Positions 8,322 to 17,306 are shown, counted from the first letter of the stretch. The stretch: 64,000 bases of DNA from Duganella fentianensis (GCF_009857835.1 NZ_WWCL01000004.1:1-64000), one strand, 5' to 3'. Translations and numbers: made by a program. Notes: generated by a model not told the origin, from the letters alone.

Positions 8322-10508
8322 CTAAGAGGAGGGGAGAGCGGGTAGAGTAAAGCCCGTCAACCTGGCATTAAGACGGGATACAGCGCTTTTCAAGCTTGCT
8401 TGGTCGCCGACAAGGAGAACGAGTTCTCTAGCGCGTGTAATCGCTGTGTAAAGCCATTCTCTAGTAACAAGTACCGAAGTCTCTAAGAGAACCACTACGA
8501 TTTCAGAAGAGCTACCTTGTGCCTTATGACAAGTAATGGCATAGGCGAGTTCGATATCGCCTTCTGCTTCTGCGGGCAGTTCCCTGGGGACCTTTTCACC
8601 ATCCCACAACACTTCAATGTGGTCACCTTCAATCGACGTTACAACACCTAGCAGCCCGTTAAAGAGACCGTGCTGATACCTGTTCGCCGTCATAACGACA
8701 GGGTCATTCACAGCTACAGTAGCAAGTGGGCCGAGGCGGCGAGTGGCCGTGGTGGAGTCTCTCCGAACATTTGATTCCGTCTCATTGATATCCGCGACAG
8801 AGGCTTTTTTGGCGGCAATCACCATCAACTCTGCTTTATTTCTCCACCAGCGCTGGACCTTAGCTAAATCCACCGTAGGAACCAGATATACACCGCTGGT
8901 TTCGCCCTCCCAATCATCGAGCGCAGGGGTTTCGCCTGCCCGGATACCTTGTGAGAGAACGGGAATATTGCTTCCCTCCGCTTGGCGAAGAACTTTGGTC
9001 AGCTTTGCGACCCGGGACCCTTCATGCACCAAATCATGGAACACTTTTCCGATACCAACTGGCGGAAGTTGGCCTTCGTCACCGGCAATCAATATCCGAG
9101 CCCCGGCAGGAAGCAAACTAAGAAGCTTGTGCAGGCTCGGGGTATCCATCATTCCCGCTTCGTCAATGATGAGTAATGTGCGGTTGGTAAACTGAATGTT
9201 ATCGGCATTGGCAATCGCACTGTCAGTTTTATCCGCAGCTTTTCTCTCCAAGAAACCAATCAGTCTTGCAATTGTGTAGGCTATCCTTGGCTTGCCAGGG
9301 GAAGACGCGCCGCGTGAAAGAGTTAATGCTGCTTTACCCGCAAGCGCCCCCATCACCACGTTCCCGCCAAGTGATTCCCATGCTGTCGCCAAGACCTTCA
9401 TCACAGTCGTCTTTCCTACGCCAGCACCTCCCTGCAAAACACCAACGCCGAGACGCAAAAGCTTGGCCACAGCTACGCGTTGCTCTACCGTCAAAGTCAA
9501 ACCAACTTCAGCTTCGGCAAGAAGTATCAAGCCTTCGAGGGCATCAGCCTCAAGCAGTGTTTCCTTTGCGCTGGTTTCTTCAATTGCCAAGAGCATTCTA
9601 GATACCTCGTCCTCAAGCCAAGCCGCGCCAGGAGCACGAAGTAATGTTCCTGTTGTTCTGAGCAGCCCCGCTTGTCTCGCGACGTTGAGGGCCAAGTCGG
9701 GAGGAACGGCCTTACCGGCTAGCATAGCCATAAAGCTATCCTCGGTAGCCGCTGTGTCGCCATTTGCAAGGACATCTCGCCAAACACTATTAACGGCACC
9801 TATTAGGCGATGTGGGTGGTTAATCAGGTCAATACCTGGGTCAGCATGTCTTAACAGGCGTTGTCCGATGCGGTCAGCGATTTTCCAATCCATCAAACTC
9901 GCAGCTAAATACGGATTACGCGCTAATCGTTCCATTGCATCAGGGCCGCCCAAGAACTGCCACAGCTTGTTTGCAGTCCTGAGTTCTCGGACTCCGAGTT
10001 TTTCCAAGAAAGTCAAAAATTCGACTTCCTGAGCTTTTGTACGTAGAGAAGCGGAATTGCTTGCCATCCCGGCGTAAACTTGCGCAGCAATCCTCATTGC
10101 CAAAGCTGGCTTATCTGGCTGAATTACCTGTGCCACGTCATTGATACGTAAGATATTTGTCAGTACTCCGGGAAGCTCTTGACCAAACGCGCCGATTAAC
10201 CGGCCAGCACGCGTCGGCCCAATGTTGGGAAGTCTCGACAACCACGGGCCGAGCAGGGCCCCCTGGTGCACAGTTCGTTGAATTACTTTGCTATTGACTT
10301 GCGCGACATGTCTTCCAAATCTATCCCGATATGTAGACAGTTGTCCTTCAACCAAAAATGCATCATCGGGTAGAGGCTGGAGCTCTCGGCCATGGTATTT
10401 CACACGAATCGATGTGCCATCAGGGCGAAGACCAGAAAAAATGCAGCCGCCCTCCAGTTGCGAGATTACGCGTTCAACGACAACGATGTCTTTAAAATTC
10501 TCGCTCAA
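8322..10508 (-). CDS. RecD-like superfamily 1 DNA helicase of the comM element
   Basis: This 728-residue protein has the layout of a RecD2/TraA-type helicase. An N-terminal OB-like and helix-hairpin-helix region (LPNIGPTRAGRL, about 93-104) is followed by Walker A GGAGVGKT (360-367), Walker B LLIIDEAG (445-452), motif III AGDEGQLPPVG (475-485) and, near the C-terminus, AITCHKAQGSS and TAITRAREL. It should translocate on single-stranded DNA using ATP. It is the last gene of the recombinase operon, and its start overlaps the preceding stop by four bases (ATGA), so translation is coupled. That linkage suggests a role in the element's transfer, excision or replication; the role is inferred. Confidence 0.88.
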   Translation of the reverse strand: MSENFKDIVVVERVISQLEGGCIFSGLRPDGTSIRVKYHGRELQPLPDDAFLVEGQLSTYRDRFGRHVAQVNSKVIQRTVHQGALLGPWLSRLPNIGPTRAGRLIGAFGQELPGVLTNILRINDVAQVIQPDKPALAMRIAAQVYAGMASNSASLRTKAQEVEFLTFLEKLGVRELRTANKLWQFLGGPDAMERLARNPYLAASLMDWKIADRIGQRLLRHADPGIDLINHPHRLIGAVNSVWRDVLANGDTAATEDSFMAMLAGKAVPPDLALNVARQAGLLRTTGTLLRAPGAAWLEDEVSRMLLAIEETSAKETLLEADALEGLILLAEAEVGLTLTVEQRVAVAKLLRLGVGVLQGGAGVGKTTVMKVLATAWESLGGNVVMGALAGKAALTLSRGASSPGKPRIAYTIARLIGFLERKAADKTDSAIANADNIQFTNRTLLIIDEAGMMDTPSLHKLLSLLPAGARILIAGDEGQLPPVGIGKVFHDLVHEGSRVAKLTKVLRQAEGSNIPVLSQGIRAGETPALDDWEGETSGVYLVPTVDLAKVQRWWRNKAELMVIAAKKASVADINETESNVRRDSTTATRRLGPLATVAVNDPVVMTANRYQHGLFNGLLGVVTSIEGDHIEVLWDGEKVPRELPAEAEGDIELAYAITCHKAQGSSSEIVVVLLETSVLVTREWLYTAITRARELVLLVGDQASLKSAVSRLNARLTGFTLPALPSS

Positions 10509-11002
10509 GGCTCGACCCTCAGCAGCACACCGTTGAAAACAGCGTCAAGCTGCGCACGCAAGCGTAGATTTTCCGCATTTAAAACTTCGATTGCATGGGA
10601 CGCTTCCTGCAATTTTTGCAGCAATTCCGCTTGCACAGCTAAGGCCTCTGTAGCGGACTGCGAAGCCTCTCGAGCGTCTTGGGCCTGTCGCACCATTCGC
10701 TCTTTAATGGCGCTATCTCCGGCAGATTGCAGTAAGCGTGCGCCGATAGGTAGCAGGCCCTGACCCTCGGCTACAAGATTGACCAGTTGACTCAGCTCAA
10801 CCCGCTCGTACAGGTACTTCTCCTGCGTCGTCTTCAAGTCAATCGCTTGGGCAACAGCACGTACATTAATCTTGCCATCGGGCGTAGATGGCAGAGTTGG
10901 CTGTCGCATACCTTCGGGCTGTTGAAGATACGCGGCCTCGCACTCATTGAGGTAGGTTTCAAGGCGCTCTTTTACTTGAGGGATGACGCTAGGTCTTGGC
11001 AT
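10505..11002 (-). CDS. Small coiled-coil protein of the recombinase operon
   Basis: The 165-residue protein has a short N-terminal domain (SVIPQVKERLETYL) and a long C-terminal coiled coil (about 90-155, with the heptad-like run ENLRLRAQLDAV). No enzyme motif is present. It starts two bases after the stop of the upstream coiled-coil gene and overlaps the helicase start by four bases. Accessory proteins with helix-turn-helix plus coiled-coil layout accompany the recombinases of Tn554 (TnpC) and related trios, and this may be one. Function inferred from position only. Confidence 0.75.
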   Translation of the reverse strand: MPRPSVIPQVKERLETYLNECEAAYLQQPEGMRQPTLPSTPDGKINVRAVAQAIDLKTTQEKYLYERVELSQLVNLVAEGQGLLPIGARLLQSAGDSAIKERMVRQAQDAREASQSATEALAVQAELLQKLQEASHAIEVLNAENLRLRAQLDAVFNGVLLRVEP

Positions 11003-11004
11003 GT

Positions 11005-11553
11005 TTAGGTTTTCTTTGGACGAAGTACGGCAATTTTTTCGGCACCAGATTTTTCGAGAAGAGCCCGCAGATTCGCGTTCTCTTCTCTCAGCAACTGAAT
11101 GGTCTTCAGACTCTCGGCTAGGTCTGCCTGTGTCTGCTGAAGGTCAAGCTCGGTATCACGATACGACTGTTTGAGATTCTCAAACAGCTGCTTCCAATCA
11201 GCGATACGAGTGACCAATTTCTTTTTTGCTGCTCCGCGACCTATTGGCTCTGTTGCCTTTAAACGTTTCAACCAATTTCCAACCTCTATGCCAAGCTCTC
11301 GCTGTTTTTTACTGTAGAGTGTCGTTGGGTGAATGTCCGCTCTGCGGGCAACTTCCGCCCCTGAAACCGCGCCTTCATTATGCGGATAAACGCCTTCGTT
11401 CTCGGCTATTTCTGCCTCGATGGATTTCATCACCGCCCTGACGCGTGCTTGCACCTCATCAGAACGCTGACTACCTTGCGCAAGCGCCTTTTGTTGGATG
11501 AGCGCACGAGTGGCATCCGAACGTTTTGCTTTGGTTTTCATGTCATTGGTCAT
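11005..11553 (-). CDS. Helix-turn-helix/coiled-coil accessory protein (TnpC- or GmtX-like)
   Basis: The start chosen is the ATG at 11553. It overlaps the stop of the upstream recombinase (ATGA) and has GGAG upstream; a longer frame opening at 11607 is less likely. The 182-residue product has a basic N-terminus, a predicted helix-turn-helix (VSGAEVARRADIHPTTLY) and a C-terminal coiled coil (TQADLAESLKTIQLLREEN). Similar small proteins follow the recombinases in Tn554-like and gamma-mobile-trio elements, where they help to choose the site or direction of recombination. Assignment to a named family needs a profile search. Confidence 0.78.
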   Translation of the reverse strand: MTNDMKTKAKRSDATRALIQQKALAQGSQRSDEVQARVRAVMKSIEAEIAENEGVYPHNEGAVSGAEVARRADIHPTTLYSKKQRELGIEVGNWLKRLKATEPIGRGAAKKKLVTRIADWKQLFENLKQSYRDTELDLQQTQADLAESLKTIQLLREENANLRALLEKSGAEKIAVLRPKKT

Positions 11554-13841
11554 GCCGCGCTCTCCAGAATTCCGCTTAACCGGCGTACAGTCGGGTCCAT
11601 GGACCATTTTTCGCGTATGTCGGCGAATCGGTTGAGATGACTTCGAATCTGTCCGGCCCAGAATTCCAGAACCAACTCTTCATTGTTCGCCTCTGCAATT
11701 AAGTACTCCCGAATGCAATCTCGAATTGCGCCGTCCACGTCCTCCCTCAAAAAAGGCTCTTCCAGTCTATGGTTGCAATGAGATTGGCATCTCGCAGGTT
11801 CTGGATGGCCTTTACTCTTATTGCAGGGGCCGGATTCCGTGCCCGGGAATTTAGTGCAAATGATTCCAGGCCGGACGTACTGCCACGCTTTGCCTTGCAA
11901 AGTCAGGATTTCGGCCAATTCGGCCACACTGGAGGCCCCCCAGTCTTCGCCTAACTGGTGGGTCCGTTGCTTGTGCGAGGTGATTGCGGTCTTAAGAACC
12001 TGTGCGGCAGGGCCGCCGTATCCGTTTACCGCATCTTCTTCCTCAACCATTTCGCCAATGGTCTTGGTCGCTCGTAAAATTCTTAACTCGCGGCTGACTT
12101 TTTCAATTTCTGCACGCAAGTCTTTGTCCGCCAAAATGTAATACAGCGTCATTTCGATAGACTTGTGCCCAAAGACATCCATCAGGACTTTAGGCGCTTG
12201 TGTGATAGCTAAAGCGACCAAACGTGCCACAGTTTTACGGAAGCGGTGAGACCGGAAGTTCTGTCCACCCGGCGCTGTGTCCATGCAAAGCGATTTTGCA
12301 TAAGCAGTTAAAGCTTGGCCAAGCCCAATGAGGGGTTTTTTACGGTCGCTTTTTCCGACCCCGTACTGAGCCCACAAATGTTGAGGCTCTTCGCTTGGCA
12401 GAGCGCGGTTTCTGTCGGGCGTCATCGTTCCGATACGTTCCATACAGCGAACTAATCGAACTTGTTGTTCAATCGCTAGGGCTGCCATATCAGGGAGAAC
12501 CCAATCACGAAATTCACCATCATGGCGCTCAACGAGTTTAAAAGTCCGACCACGGGCGTACGGCATCTCGTTGCGCTCATATCGAACACAGTTCCGCGTC
12601 AAGTCAATGGACTCCGACTTTCGACCTGCTGTTGACATATTGACGACAAATAAATGGGCCAGTTGAAGATTGCCCATTAAAGACATGAGCTCACCAAATG
12701 AACGAGGCGGCCAGTTCAAGTCTTGAACTTTGATGTCATCTGAATTCTCATCGCCAGCATCCGCCAACTTAGCGCGTCGTTTCGCCAAATTTCTATCGTG
12801 ATGTGAGCGTTTTCCGTGCTGGGTAAGTCTGATTTTGAAGGGGGGCTCACGGAAAGCGACTCCGGAGGCATCGCGCCACACGTGGTTTTCCAACAGAGCA
12901 TTGACGAGCGCCTTCCGACGTCCGCTCACCGCACTTTCGCTGAGATGTGGGTCTTCTGTGTTCTCCCAAATCTCAATAATTTGCCCGCCCAAATCTAGCA
13001 AATTCGGACCTAAGTGATTGATGAGCCACAGGCTCTTCACACCCATCTCGGAGACATAGTCATCAGGGAGTGGAAGATGGACATCAATTTTGCGTTCGGG
13101 AGGCTTTTTTACGGCATCTCCACGAACTCGGGTAATGACGTCCACTTTGCTGCCAAAAGAAGGGACATCGTCCCAGTAGCCATATTGAGAAAGCCGATGG
13201 ATGCGCGCAACTTCCCCAAACGTGGAAGCCTTCGCCGCATTGGACATGCTTTCGAAGTCTGACTGCTCAAGAAGCGAAAGCAGCTTTTGTGATTTGCTAT
13301 CTTCCTCCGTTAAGAGGAAATGCTCCGCCTTAAGGGCCTTCGCCACGCCAATGGCGAGGATATGTGGCATGTAACTGTAAGCGATGAGTTTAACGGTGGT
13401 CGGGTCGAGTGATTTAGCTCGCCCCTTTTTTCCTAGCGCGGCAGGCCCCATACGCAACAGAACAAGATATCGAGTTTCCACGAGCACGGCTAAGTCAACT
13501 AAACGGCTTAGTCGGCTATTGCCATCTTGAGGCAGCTGTGTCTGGAGCTCTGCGGGCAAGAAATTGGTGATGCGCTTTCGGATATCGATATTTAGTGTCG
13601 CTTCGCCACCCTGAGTTCTATTCCATTTCTGCGGAGTGAGCCAATACCCAAAAGTCTCACCATGTTGCAGAATTTCCTTCAGCGCTGAGACTTCAGCTGC
13701 CCCCATTTTATGAACGAGTTCAATCGGCGCGCACAAGAGTGCGCGATTTCGCGACGCCTCAATTTCATCATCTCTCGTGATTTCCAACGCATTGGCGAGG
13801 ATGAGAGGGTTATTTGCACTAGCTGTAATTTGAGAATTCAA
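11550..13841 (-). CDS. Tyrosine recombinase C of the comM element, with Cys-rich tail
   Basis: The 763-residue protein carries a full set of tyrosine-recombinase residues: Arg407 in TAGRKSES, His532 and Arg535 in HRFRKT, His559 in FGHKS and Tyr567 or Tyr568 in TLYYIL. A Cys/His-rich tail (Cys662, Cys673, Cys685, Cys689) looks like a zinc site. The only reasonable start is a TTG at 13841, preceded by AGAGGG, directly after the stop of recombinase B; the next ATG is 45 codons in. It probably catalyses strand exchange at the element ends. A long N-terminal region (1-380) of unknown fold precedes the catalytic domain. Confidence 0.88.
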   Translation of the reverse strand: MNSQITASANNPLILANALEITRDDEIEASRNRALLCAPIELVHKMGAAEVSALKEILQHGETFGYWLTPQKWNRTQGGEATLNIDIRKRITNFLPAELQTQLPQDGNSRLSRLVDLAVLVETRYLVLLRMGPAALGKKGRAKSLDPTTVKLIAYSYMPHILAIGVAKALKAEHFLLTEEDSKSQKLLSLLEQSDFESMSNAAKASTFGEVARIHRLSQYGYWDDVPSFGSKVDVITRVRGDAVKKPPERKIDVHLPLPDDYVSEMGVKSLWLINHLGPNLLDLGGQIIEIWENTEDPHLSESAVSGRRKALVNALLENHVWRDASGVAFREPPFKIRLTQHGKRSHHDRNLAKRRAKLADAGDENSDDIKVQDLNWPPRSFGELMSLMGNLQLAHLFVVNMSTAGRKSESIDLTRNCVRYERNEMPYARGRTFKLVERHDGEFRDWVLPDMAALAIEQQVRLVRCMERIGTMTPDRNRALPSEEPQHLWAQYGVGKSDRKKPLIGLGQALTAYAKSLCMDTAPGGQNFRSHRFRKTVARLVALAITQAPKVLMDVFGHKSIEMTLYYILADKDLRAEIEKVSRELRILRATKTIGEMVEEEDAVNGYGGPAAQVLKTAITSHKQRTHQLGEDWGASSVAELAEILTLQGKAWQYVRPGIICTKFPGTESGPCNKSKGHPEPARCQSHCNHRLEEPFLREDVDGAIRDCIREYLIAEANNEELVLEFWAGQIRSHLNRFADIREKWSMDPTVRRLSGILESAA

Positions 13842-15848
13842 TTATGCGCCCTCTAAGTTTATAACCCGATGCCTCCCATCGGAAATTGCCTTTCTCCACG
13901 CTTGCAACGCCGTATCCATCGCGATAGGGTCAAAACAGGCTAGGGCTTTGCGAGTGTTGTCTAGCTCCTCCCCGAAGGAGGACTCTAGGAATGCTGCTAC
14001 CGAGATGGTACTTTGAATATGTTCCAACTCTGCCTGGCGCTTGCACAAGCCATCAAGGCTGTCGGGGAAAATAACTGCATTCTCTTCGCACAAAGTGCAG
14101 CGATGCACGTTGCACTGCGAGGCACCGGAAGCCCGGAAATTGGGCGCAATCCGAGAGGGAGGGTTGGCAGGGTCCTTGCACCCCACGCCGATTCTGCTTC
14201 GTCTTAAAGCACGGTAGTCCTCTAGCCGTTGACGGTCGCTGGCTGTGGGCTCTCCGTCACGAGACCAGCGCGCCAGAATAGTCGGGTCAACGCGGCCATG
14301 AAATTTAACTTCATGCCAGAGCGCATTGCTGAATGTGCGGTAAAGCCCTTGGCTACTCTCGTTCAGCAAAGTATTTTTTAGATAGCGCTGGGTTGTCGAA
14401 ACACGCCGATGGCCGAGTGCTTTCATCACAAATAGAACCATACCGCCGCTGACTTGGTAGGCATAGGCAGCATAAGCATCTCGAAAATCGGATGCCGTGA
14501 TAGCAGTTATCTGCCGGTCGGGGGCCTGCGTCTGGTTGATAACTTGGACTACTTGTTGCACGAAAGAGCCCTTATTCTCTCGGTCCAATCGTCGATGATA
14601 GGACGCAGCATCTAACGCTGCAATTCCAGTTTGAGCCGTCACGTAGAGCCACGGCGAACGAGCGACGTACTCTAATTTGACGAGCTCTTTTCTGGCGTTA
14701 TCAAGCACCTCGGAATTGGCGTTTGATTTTTGAAGTAGCCTGAAGGCTTTTGCTTTCTCGGCCAAATTCCGCTTCACTTCGATGCGTAGGACCTCGGTCT
14801 GCTTCATCAAGCGTTTCAAAATCATTCCAGCTGAACCCTGGGAGCTCAAGAGTCCCTCAGTAAGCTGCTCTGATTTTCCTCGCGCTTTAAAGCCTCGCAG
14901 CAAATATCGGCGTGGGTCTTTGGGGTGCGTTTCGATAAACGGCTTGGTGACATCCAAATCCAGAAGGACTGAAGGGTTCCAGCCTGTGGTAGCCAAACAA
15001 AGATGAAAGGCTATACGAATGTCGTAGGCATCCGGGAATCTACCCCGTAGCATGTCCGGGATGCTGAGGCCACGGCCACTGAACTCCCATGGCGCAAGGT
15101 CACCCCTTAACTCATCTGAGTTGGGGAGCACTGGTTCCAATTCTGAATACAGCGAGCCAAACCTTTGATAGTTGGCGAGCAGTCTTTGCTCTTCAGTGTT
15201 AGCAGGAGCCGAGCCCGACATCAACTCGGTGGCGCGGTCCCACCGGAATAAGGCGGAAAACCACTCGTGCTTTATCTTTAGACGTATGGCCTTGGTCTGC
15301 CATTCTGGCGGAAGGTAGCGCTTTTGTTCCTCGCGCTCTGGCGCAAACCAGTGTAGTTGCGGCAGTCCTTCCGAGAGACGAGCGAGATTCACTACGCGGA
15401 CGAAATTGCTAAACGCGAGCCGGTGCATGCCCTGGTCAACGGCATACTGTCGATGAACCTCAGTCAGGTCAGCTACAGTTTCGACAGGCTTCGTTTTTCC
15501 ATCTAGGGCGTCAAAGATTCGCCACCATGTCCTAAATGAATGGTAGTACTTATCGACCGTTCTGCGGCTGGCGAACTCAACTAACTCCTTCAGTACAGGA
15601 GCAAGCTGCGCAATTAACTTGGGGCGGCCAGACATTGCCCCTGACCATGAGCCGCCAGGGTTTGCTCGCTTATCCTCCCCATCCCTGAAAATAGTCAGGC
15701 TGACTTTGACTGGATATTTTGTATGTTGCGTCCAGAAGTTAAGGTCATCGATAGGACTGCTTGAGGTCCAAGCGGCCGATGCTTCCACTGCAACTAAGGG
15801 AGGTGCCAGTTCCTTGAGATGGTCCTTCTTATAAGCCCGAATGCTCAT
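13842..15848 (-). CDS. Tyrosine-recombinase-like protein B of the comM element, with altered active site
   Basis: The 668-residue protein has the C-terminal signature LGHRRVSTTQRYL (His480, Tyr489) and a box II Arg (Arg456 in SDFRDAY). However, the box I Arg is replaced by Asn291 (TTGWNPSV) and the box II His position is Ser453. A Cys cluster (Cys557, Cys579, Cys584, Cys587, Cys602) follows. Its ATG shares one base with the stop of recombinase A (TAATG). It may be a structural or partly active subunit that works with the two complete recombinases, as in multi-recombinase elements. The residue assignments are by eye. Confidence 0.85.
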   Translation of the reverse strand: MSIRAYKKDHLKELAPPLVAVEASAAWTSSSPIDDLNFWTQHTKYPVKVSLTIFRDGEDKRANPGGSWSGAMSGRPKLIAQLAPVLKELVEFASRRTVDKYYHSFRTWWRIFDALDGKTKPVETVADLTEVHRQYAVDQGMHRLAFSNFVRVVNLARLSEGLPQLHWFAPEREEQKRYLPPEWQTKAIRLKIKHEWFSALFRWDRATELMSGSAPANTEEQRLLANYQRFGSLYSELEPVLPNSDELRGDLAPWEFSGRGLSIPDMLRGRFPDAYDIRIAFHLCLATTGWNPSVLLDLDVTKPFIETHPKDPRRYLLRGFKARGKSEQLTEGLLSSQGSAGMILKRLMKQTEVLRIEVKRNLAEKAKAFRLLQKSNANSEVLDNARKELVKLEYVARSPWLYVTAQTGIAALDAASYHRRLDRENKGSFVQQVVQVINQTQAPDRQITAITASDFRDAYAAYAYQVSGGMVLFVMKALGHRRVSTTQRYLKNTLLNESSQGLYRTFSNALWHEVKFHGRVDPTILARWSRDGEPTASDRQRLEDYRALRRSRIGVGCKDPANPPSRIAPNFRASGASQCNVHRCTLCEENAVIFPDSLDGLCKRQAELEHIQSTISVAAFLESSFGEELDNTRKALACFDPIAMDTALQAWRKAISDGRHRVINLEGA

Positions 15849-17215
15849 TACTGATTCACCTCGATAGTAGGATGAACGGGCAGTTCATTTTCATCTCCAC
15901 GGTCCAGGTCAATCGACAAATTGACTCCGAACATATTGCAAATCCATTCAAGGTAAATCATGGATGTTGAGGCGTTAGCGTGCCCTAACTGTGGTTGGAT
16001 TTGCAGCCGAATAATGCTCATGGCTGTGGACTCTAATAAGGCCTGCGCAATCTCGGAACCAGTTTCAAACAGTTTTTTAATTTCTTCATGTCGGGTGACT
16101 TCTTTCCAAAGAATGGAGCAGGCCCAGTAGTCGCGCCCTAAATGAGGTGACCACCCGGCATAAGGCAACTCAACAGCCGTCCAGGCGTTATAAAGCGCTT
16201 TTCCGGTGATGCGCTCACCGGTATCCTCATCTAAAAATAGATGAACAGCGTCGTCGATGCGGCGGCGCTGTTCAGTTAAAGTTGGTGCGCTTTTTACCCA
16301 TTTTTTCAGCGCAACGTTACGTGTCTTCTGCCTGTAGGCGTGGATTCGTTCTGCAAGTTCAAGTGGAATCCAGATTTGACGTTTAGGCCCAATCTTGTCG
16401 CCGTGGTCATAGCCGTAGTCAGGTCCTTTTGTGCCAAACTTAATTTCGAGACGGACTCGCTGGTTCGCCCGAGGAGCGCTAGGGTCATTCAAATGCCAAG
16501 CTGCCCGTTCTTCGGGTAGCGTATCGACGCGGAATCCCGCAGCTTCTGAGCGACGCAGTGCTGAAAGGAGTACTAGTTCACACATCAAACCTTTAGCATA
16601 GCCTGCAAGGTGGTAGACCTTTTCGAGCCATTCCTTGACTTCGGCATCTGAGGGTAATCGCAGAGCCCTTTTGTTTTTTCGAGCCTTGCCATCTCTCACC
16701 TCCACGGTGATGGCACGATGCCCAATGGAACTGGTCGCCGTTCCAGCGTAAATCGTCGCGGTATGGGTCGGGATGTGAAATGAGGGGCGATGCCCCTTGT
16801 CGGACATCCACATCAAGTAATCACAGGCCTGCTGAACGCGAGGATTCACTGTGCCATCCTTTAACGCTCGACCATCTCTCGACCAAGTTCCTTTTTCCAT
16901 TTCCTTTTGGTAGCGGCCGTGAACGTGGTCTACGTACGTGCAAGTTTTGAGGTCGATGTTTCGCACCTCTGCCCATTCCAAAAAATTGGCAAGCCACTGC
17001 GCGTAATTCTTAATGGTTTGGTCTGAAGGGGCTAGGGCAGGAGCTTGACCTCGAGTGCTCGGATTCCAGTAGCCGAGTCCACGGTCAATTAGGTAGGCGC
17101 TTGCCAAGCGATGATAGCCAGGACGGCTATCGAAAATGCATGGCAGATTTGCAACTTTTGCAAACCCCGCCTTAGAGGTCACTTCCGGGTCACTGTAGTA
17201 AACCGTAAAGCTCAT
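15848..17215 (-). CDS. Tyrosine recombinase A of the comM element
   Basis: The start chosen is the ATG at 17215 (MSFTVYYSDPEV). A GTG at 17254 would add 13 residues but lies inside an inverted repeat. In the 455-residue form, Arg221/222 (ALRRSEA), His358 and Arg361 (HLGRDYW), His412 (LGHAN) and Tyr421 (SMIYLEW) make a complete catalytic set. A probable beta-hairpin Lys lies near KRQIWIP. An N-terminal SAM-like core-binding domain (about 65-155) precedes it. It is the first gene of the element's recombinase operon, about 90 bases from the right terminus. Confidence 0.87.
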   Translation of the reverse strand: MSFTVYYSDPEVTSKAGFAKVANLPCIFDSRPGYHRLASAYLIDRGLGYWNPSTRGQAPALAPSDQTIKNYAQWLANFLEWAEVRNIDLKTCTYVDHVHGRYQKEMEKGTWSRDGRALKDGTVNPRVQQACDYLMWMSDKGHRPSFHIPTHTATIYAGTATSSIGHRAITVEVRDGKARKNKRALRLPSDAEVKEWLEKVYHLAGYAKGLMCELVLLSALRRSEAAGFRVDTLPEERAAWHLNDPSAPRANQRVRLEIKFGTKGPDYGYDHGDKIGPKRQIWIPLELAERIHAYRQKTRNVALKKWVKSAPTLTEQRRRIDDAVHLFLDEDTGERITGKALYNAWTAVELPYAGWSPHLGRDYWACSILWKEVTRHEEIKKLFETGSEIAQALLESTAMSIIRLQIQPQLGHANASTSMIYLEWICNMFGVNLSIDLDRGDENELPVHPTIEVNQ

Positions 17216-17229
17216 ATAATGTTTTTGGT

Positions 17230-17255
17230 TGTGGCAATAATGTGAGATTGCCACA
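17230..17255. repeat. Inverted repeat upstream of the recombinase operon
   Basis: TGTGGCAA (17230-17237) and TTGCCACA (17248-17255) form a perfect eight-base dyad with a ten-base spacer. It sits between the first recombinase start and the right terminus. It could be an operator for the operon or a subterminal recombinase site. Confidence 0.55.
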
Positions 17256-17290
17256 TTGCTACGAGAATTACAACTAAAACTAATGAATTT

Positions 17291-17306
17291 GTTGTGCGTC
17301 TATAAC
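17291..17306 (-). repeat. Right terminal inverted repeat of the comM element
   Basis: Read inward, the terminus is GTTATAGACGCACAAC. It matches the left end over its first seven bases and again at the CAAC end. The next base outward resumes comM (GAGGAAGAGC). Confidence 0.7.

Larger units (their letters stand above)
7105..17306. mobile_element. 10.2-kb three-recombinase integrative element inserted in comM
   Basis: The element separates two perfectly complementary halves of comM and is visibly less GC-rich than its surroundings. It encodes three large tyrosine-recombinase-type proteins, two small coiled-coil proteins and a RecD-like helicase in one minus-strand block, plus two plus-strand cargo genes. 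Its ends are imperfect inverted repeats starting GTTATAG. A dinucleotide GA is present at both junctions (7105-7106 and 17307-17308) and once in the deduced empty site GCTCGTCGAGGAAG, which fits a short crossover. The layout recalls Tn554-type, recombinase-in-trio and gamma-mobile-trio elements. I cannot assign it to one of these without a search. Confidence 0.92.

Noticed and set aside
17213..17254. GTG at 17254 as the start of recombinase A
   Set aside because: It lies inside a perfect inverted repeat. Neither start has a clear ribosome-binding site, but the ATG at 17215 leaves the dyad free as a control site.
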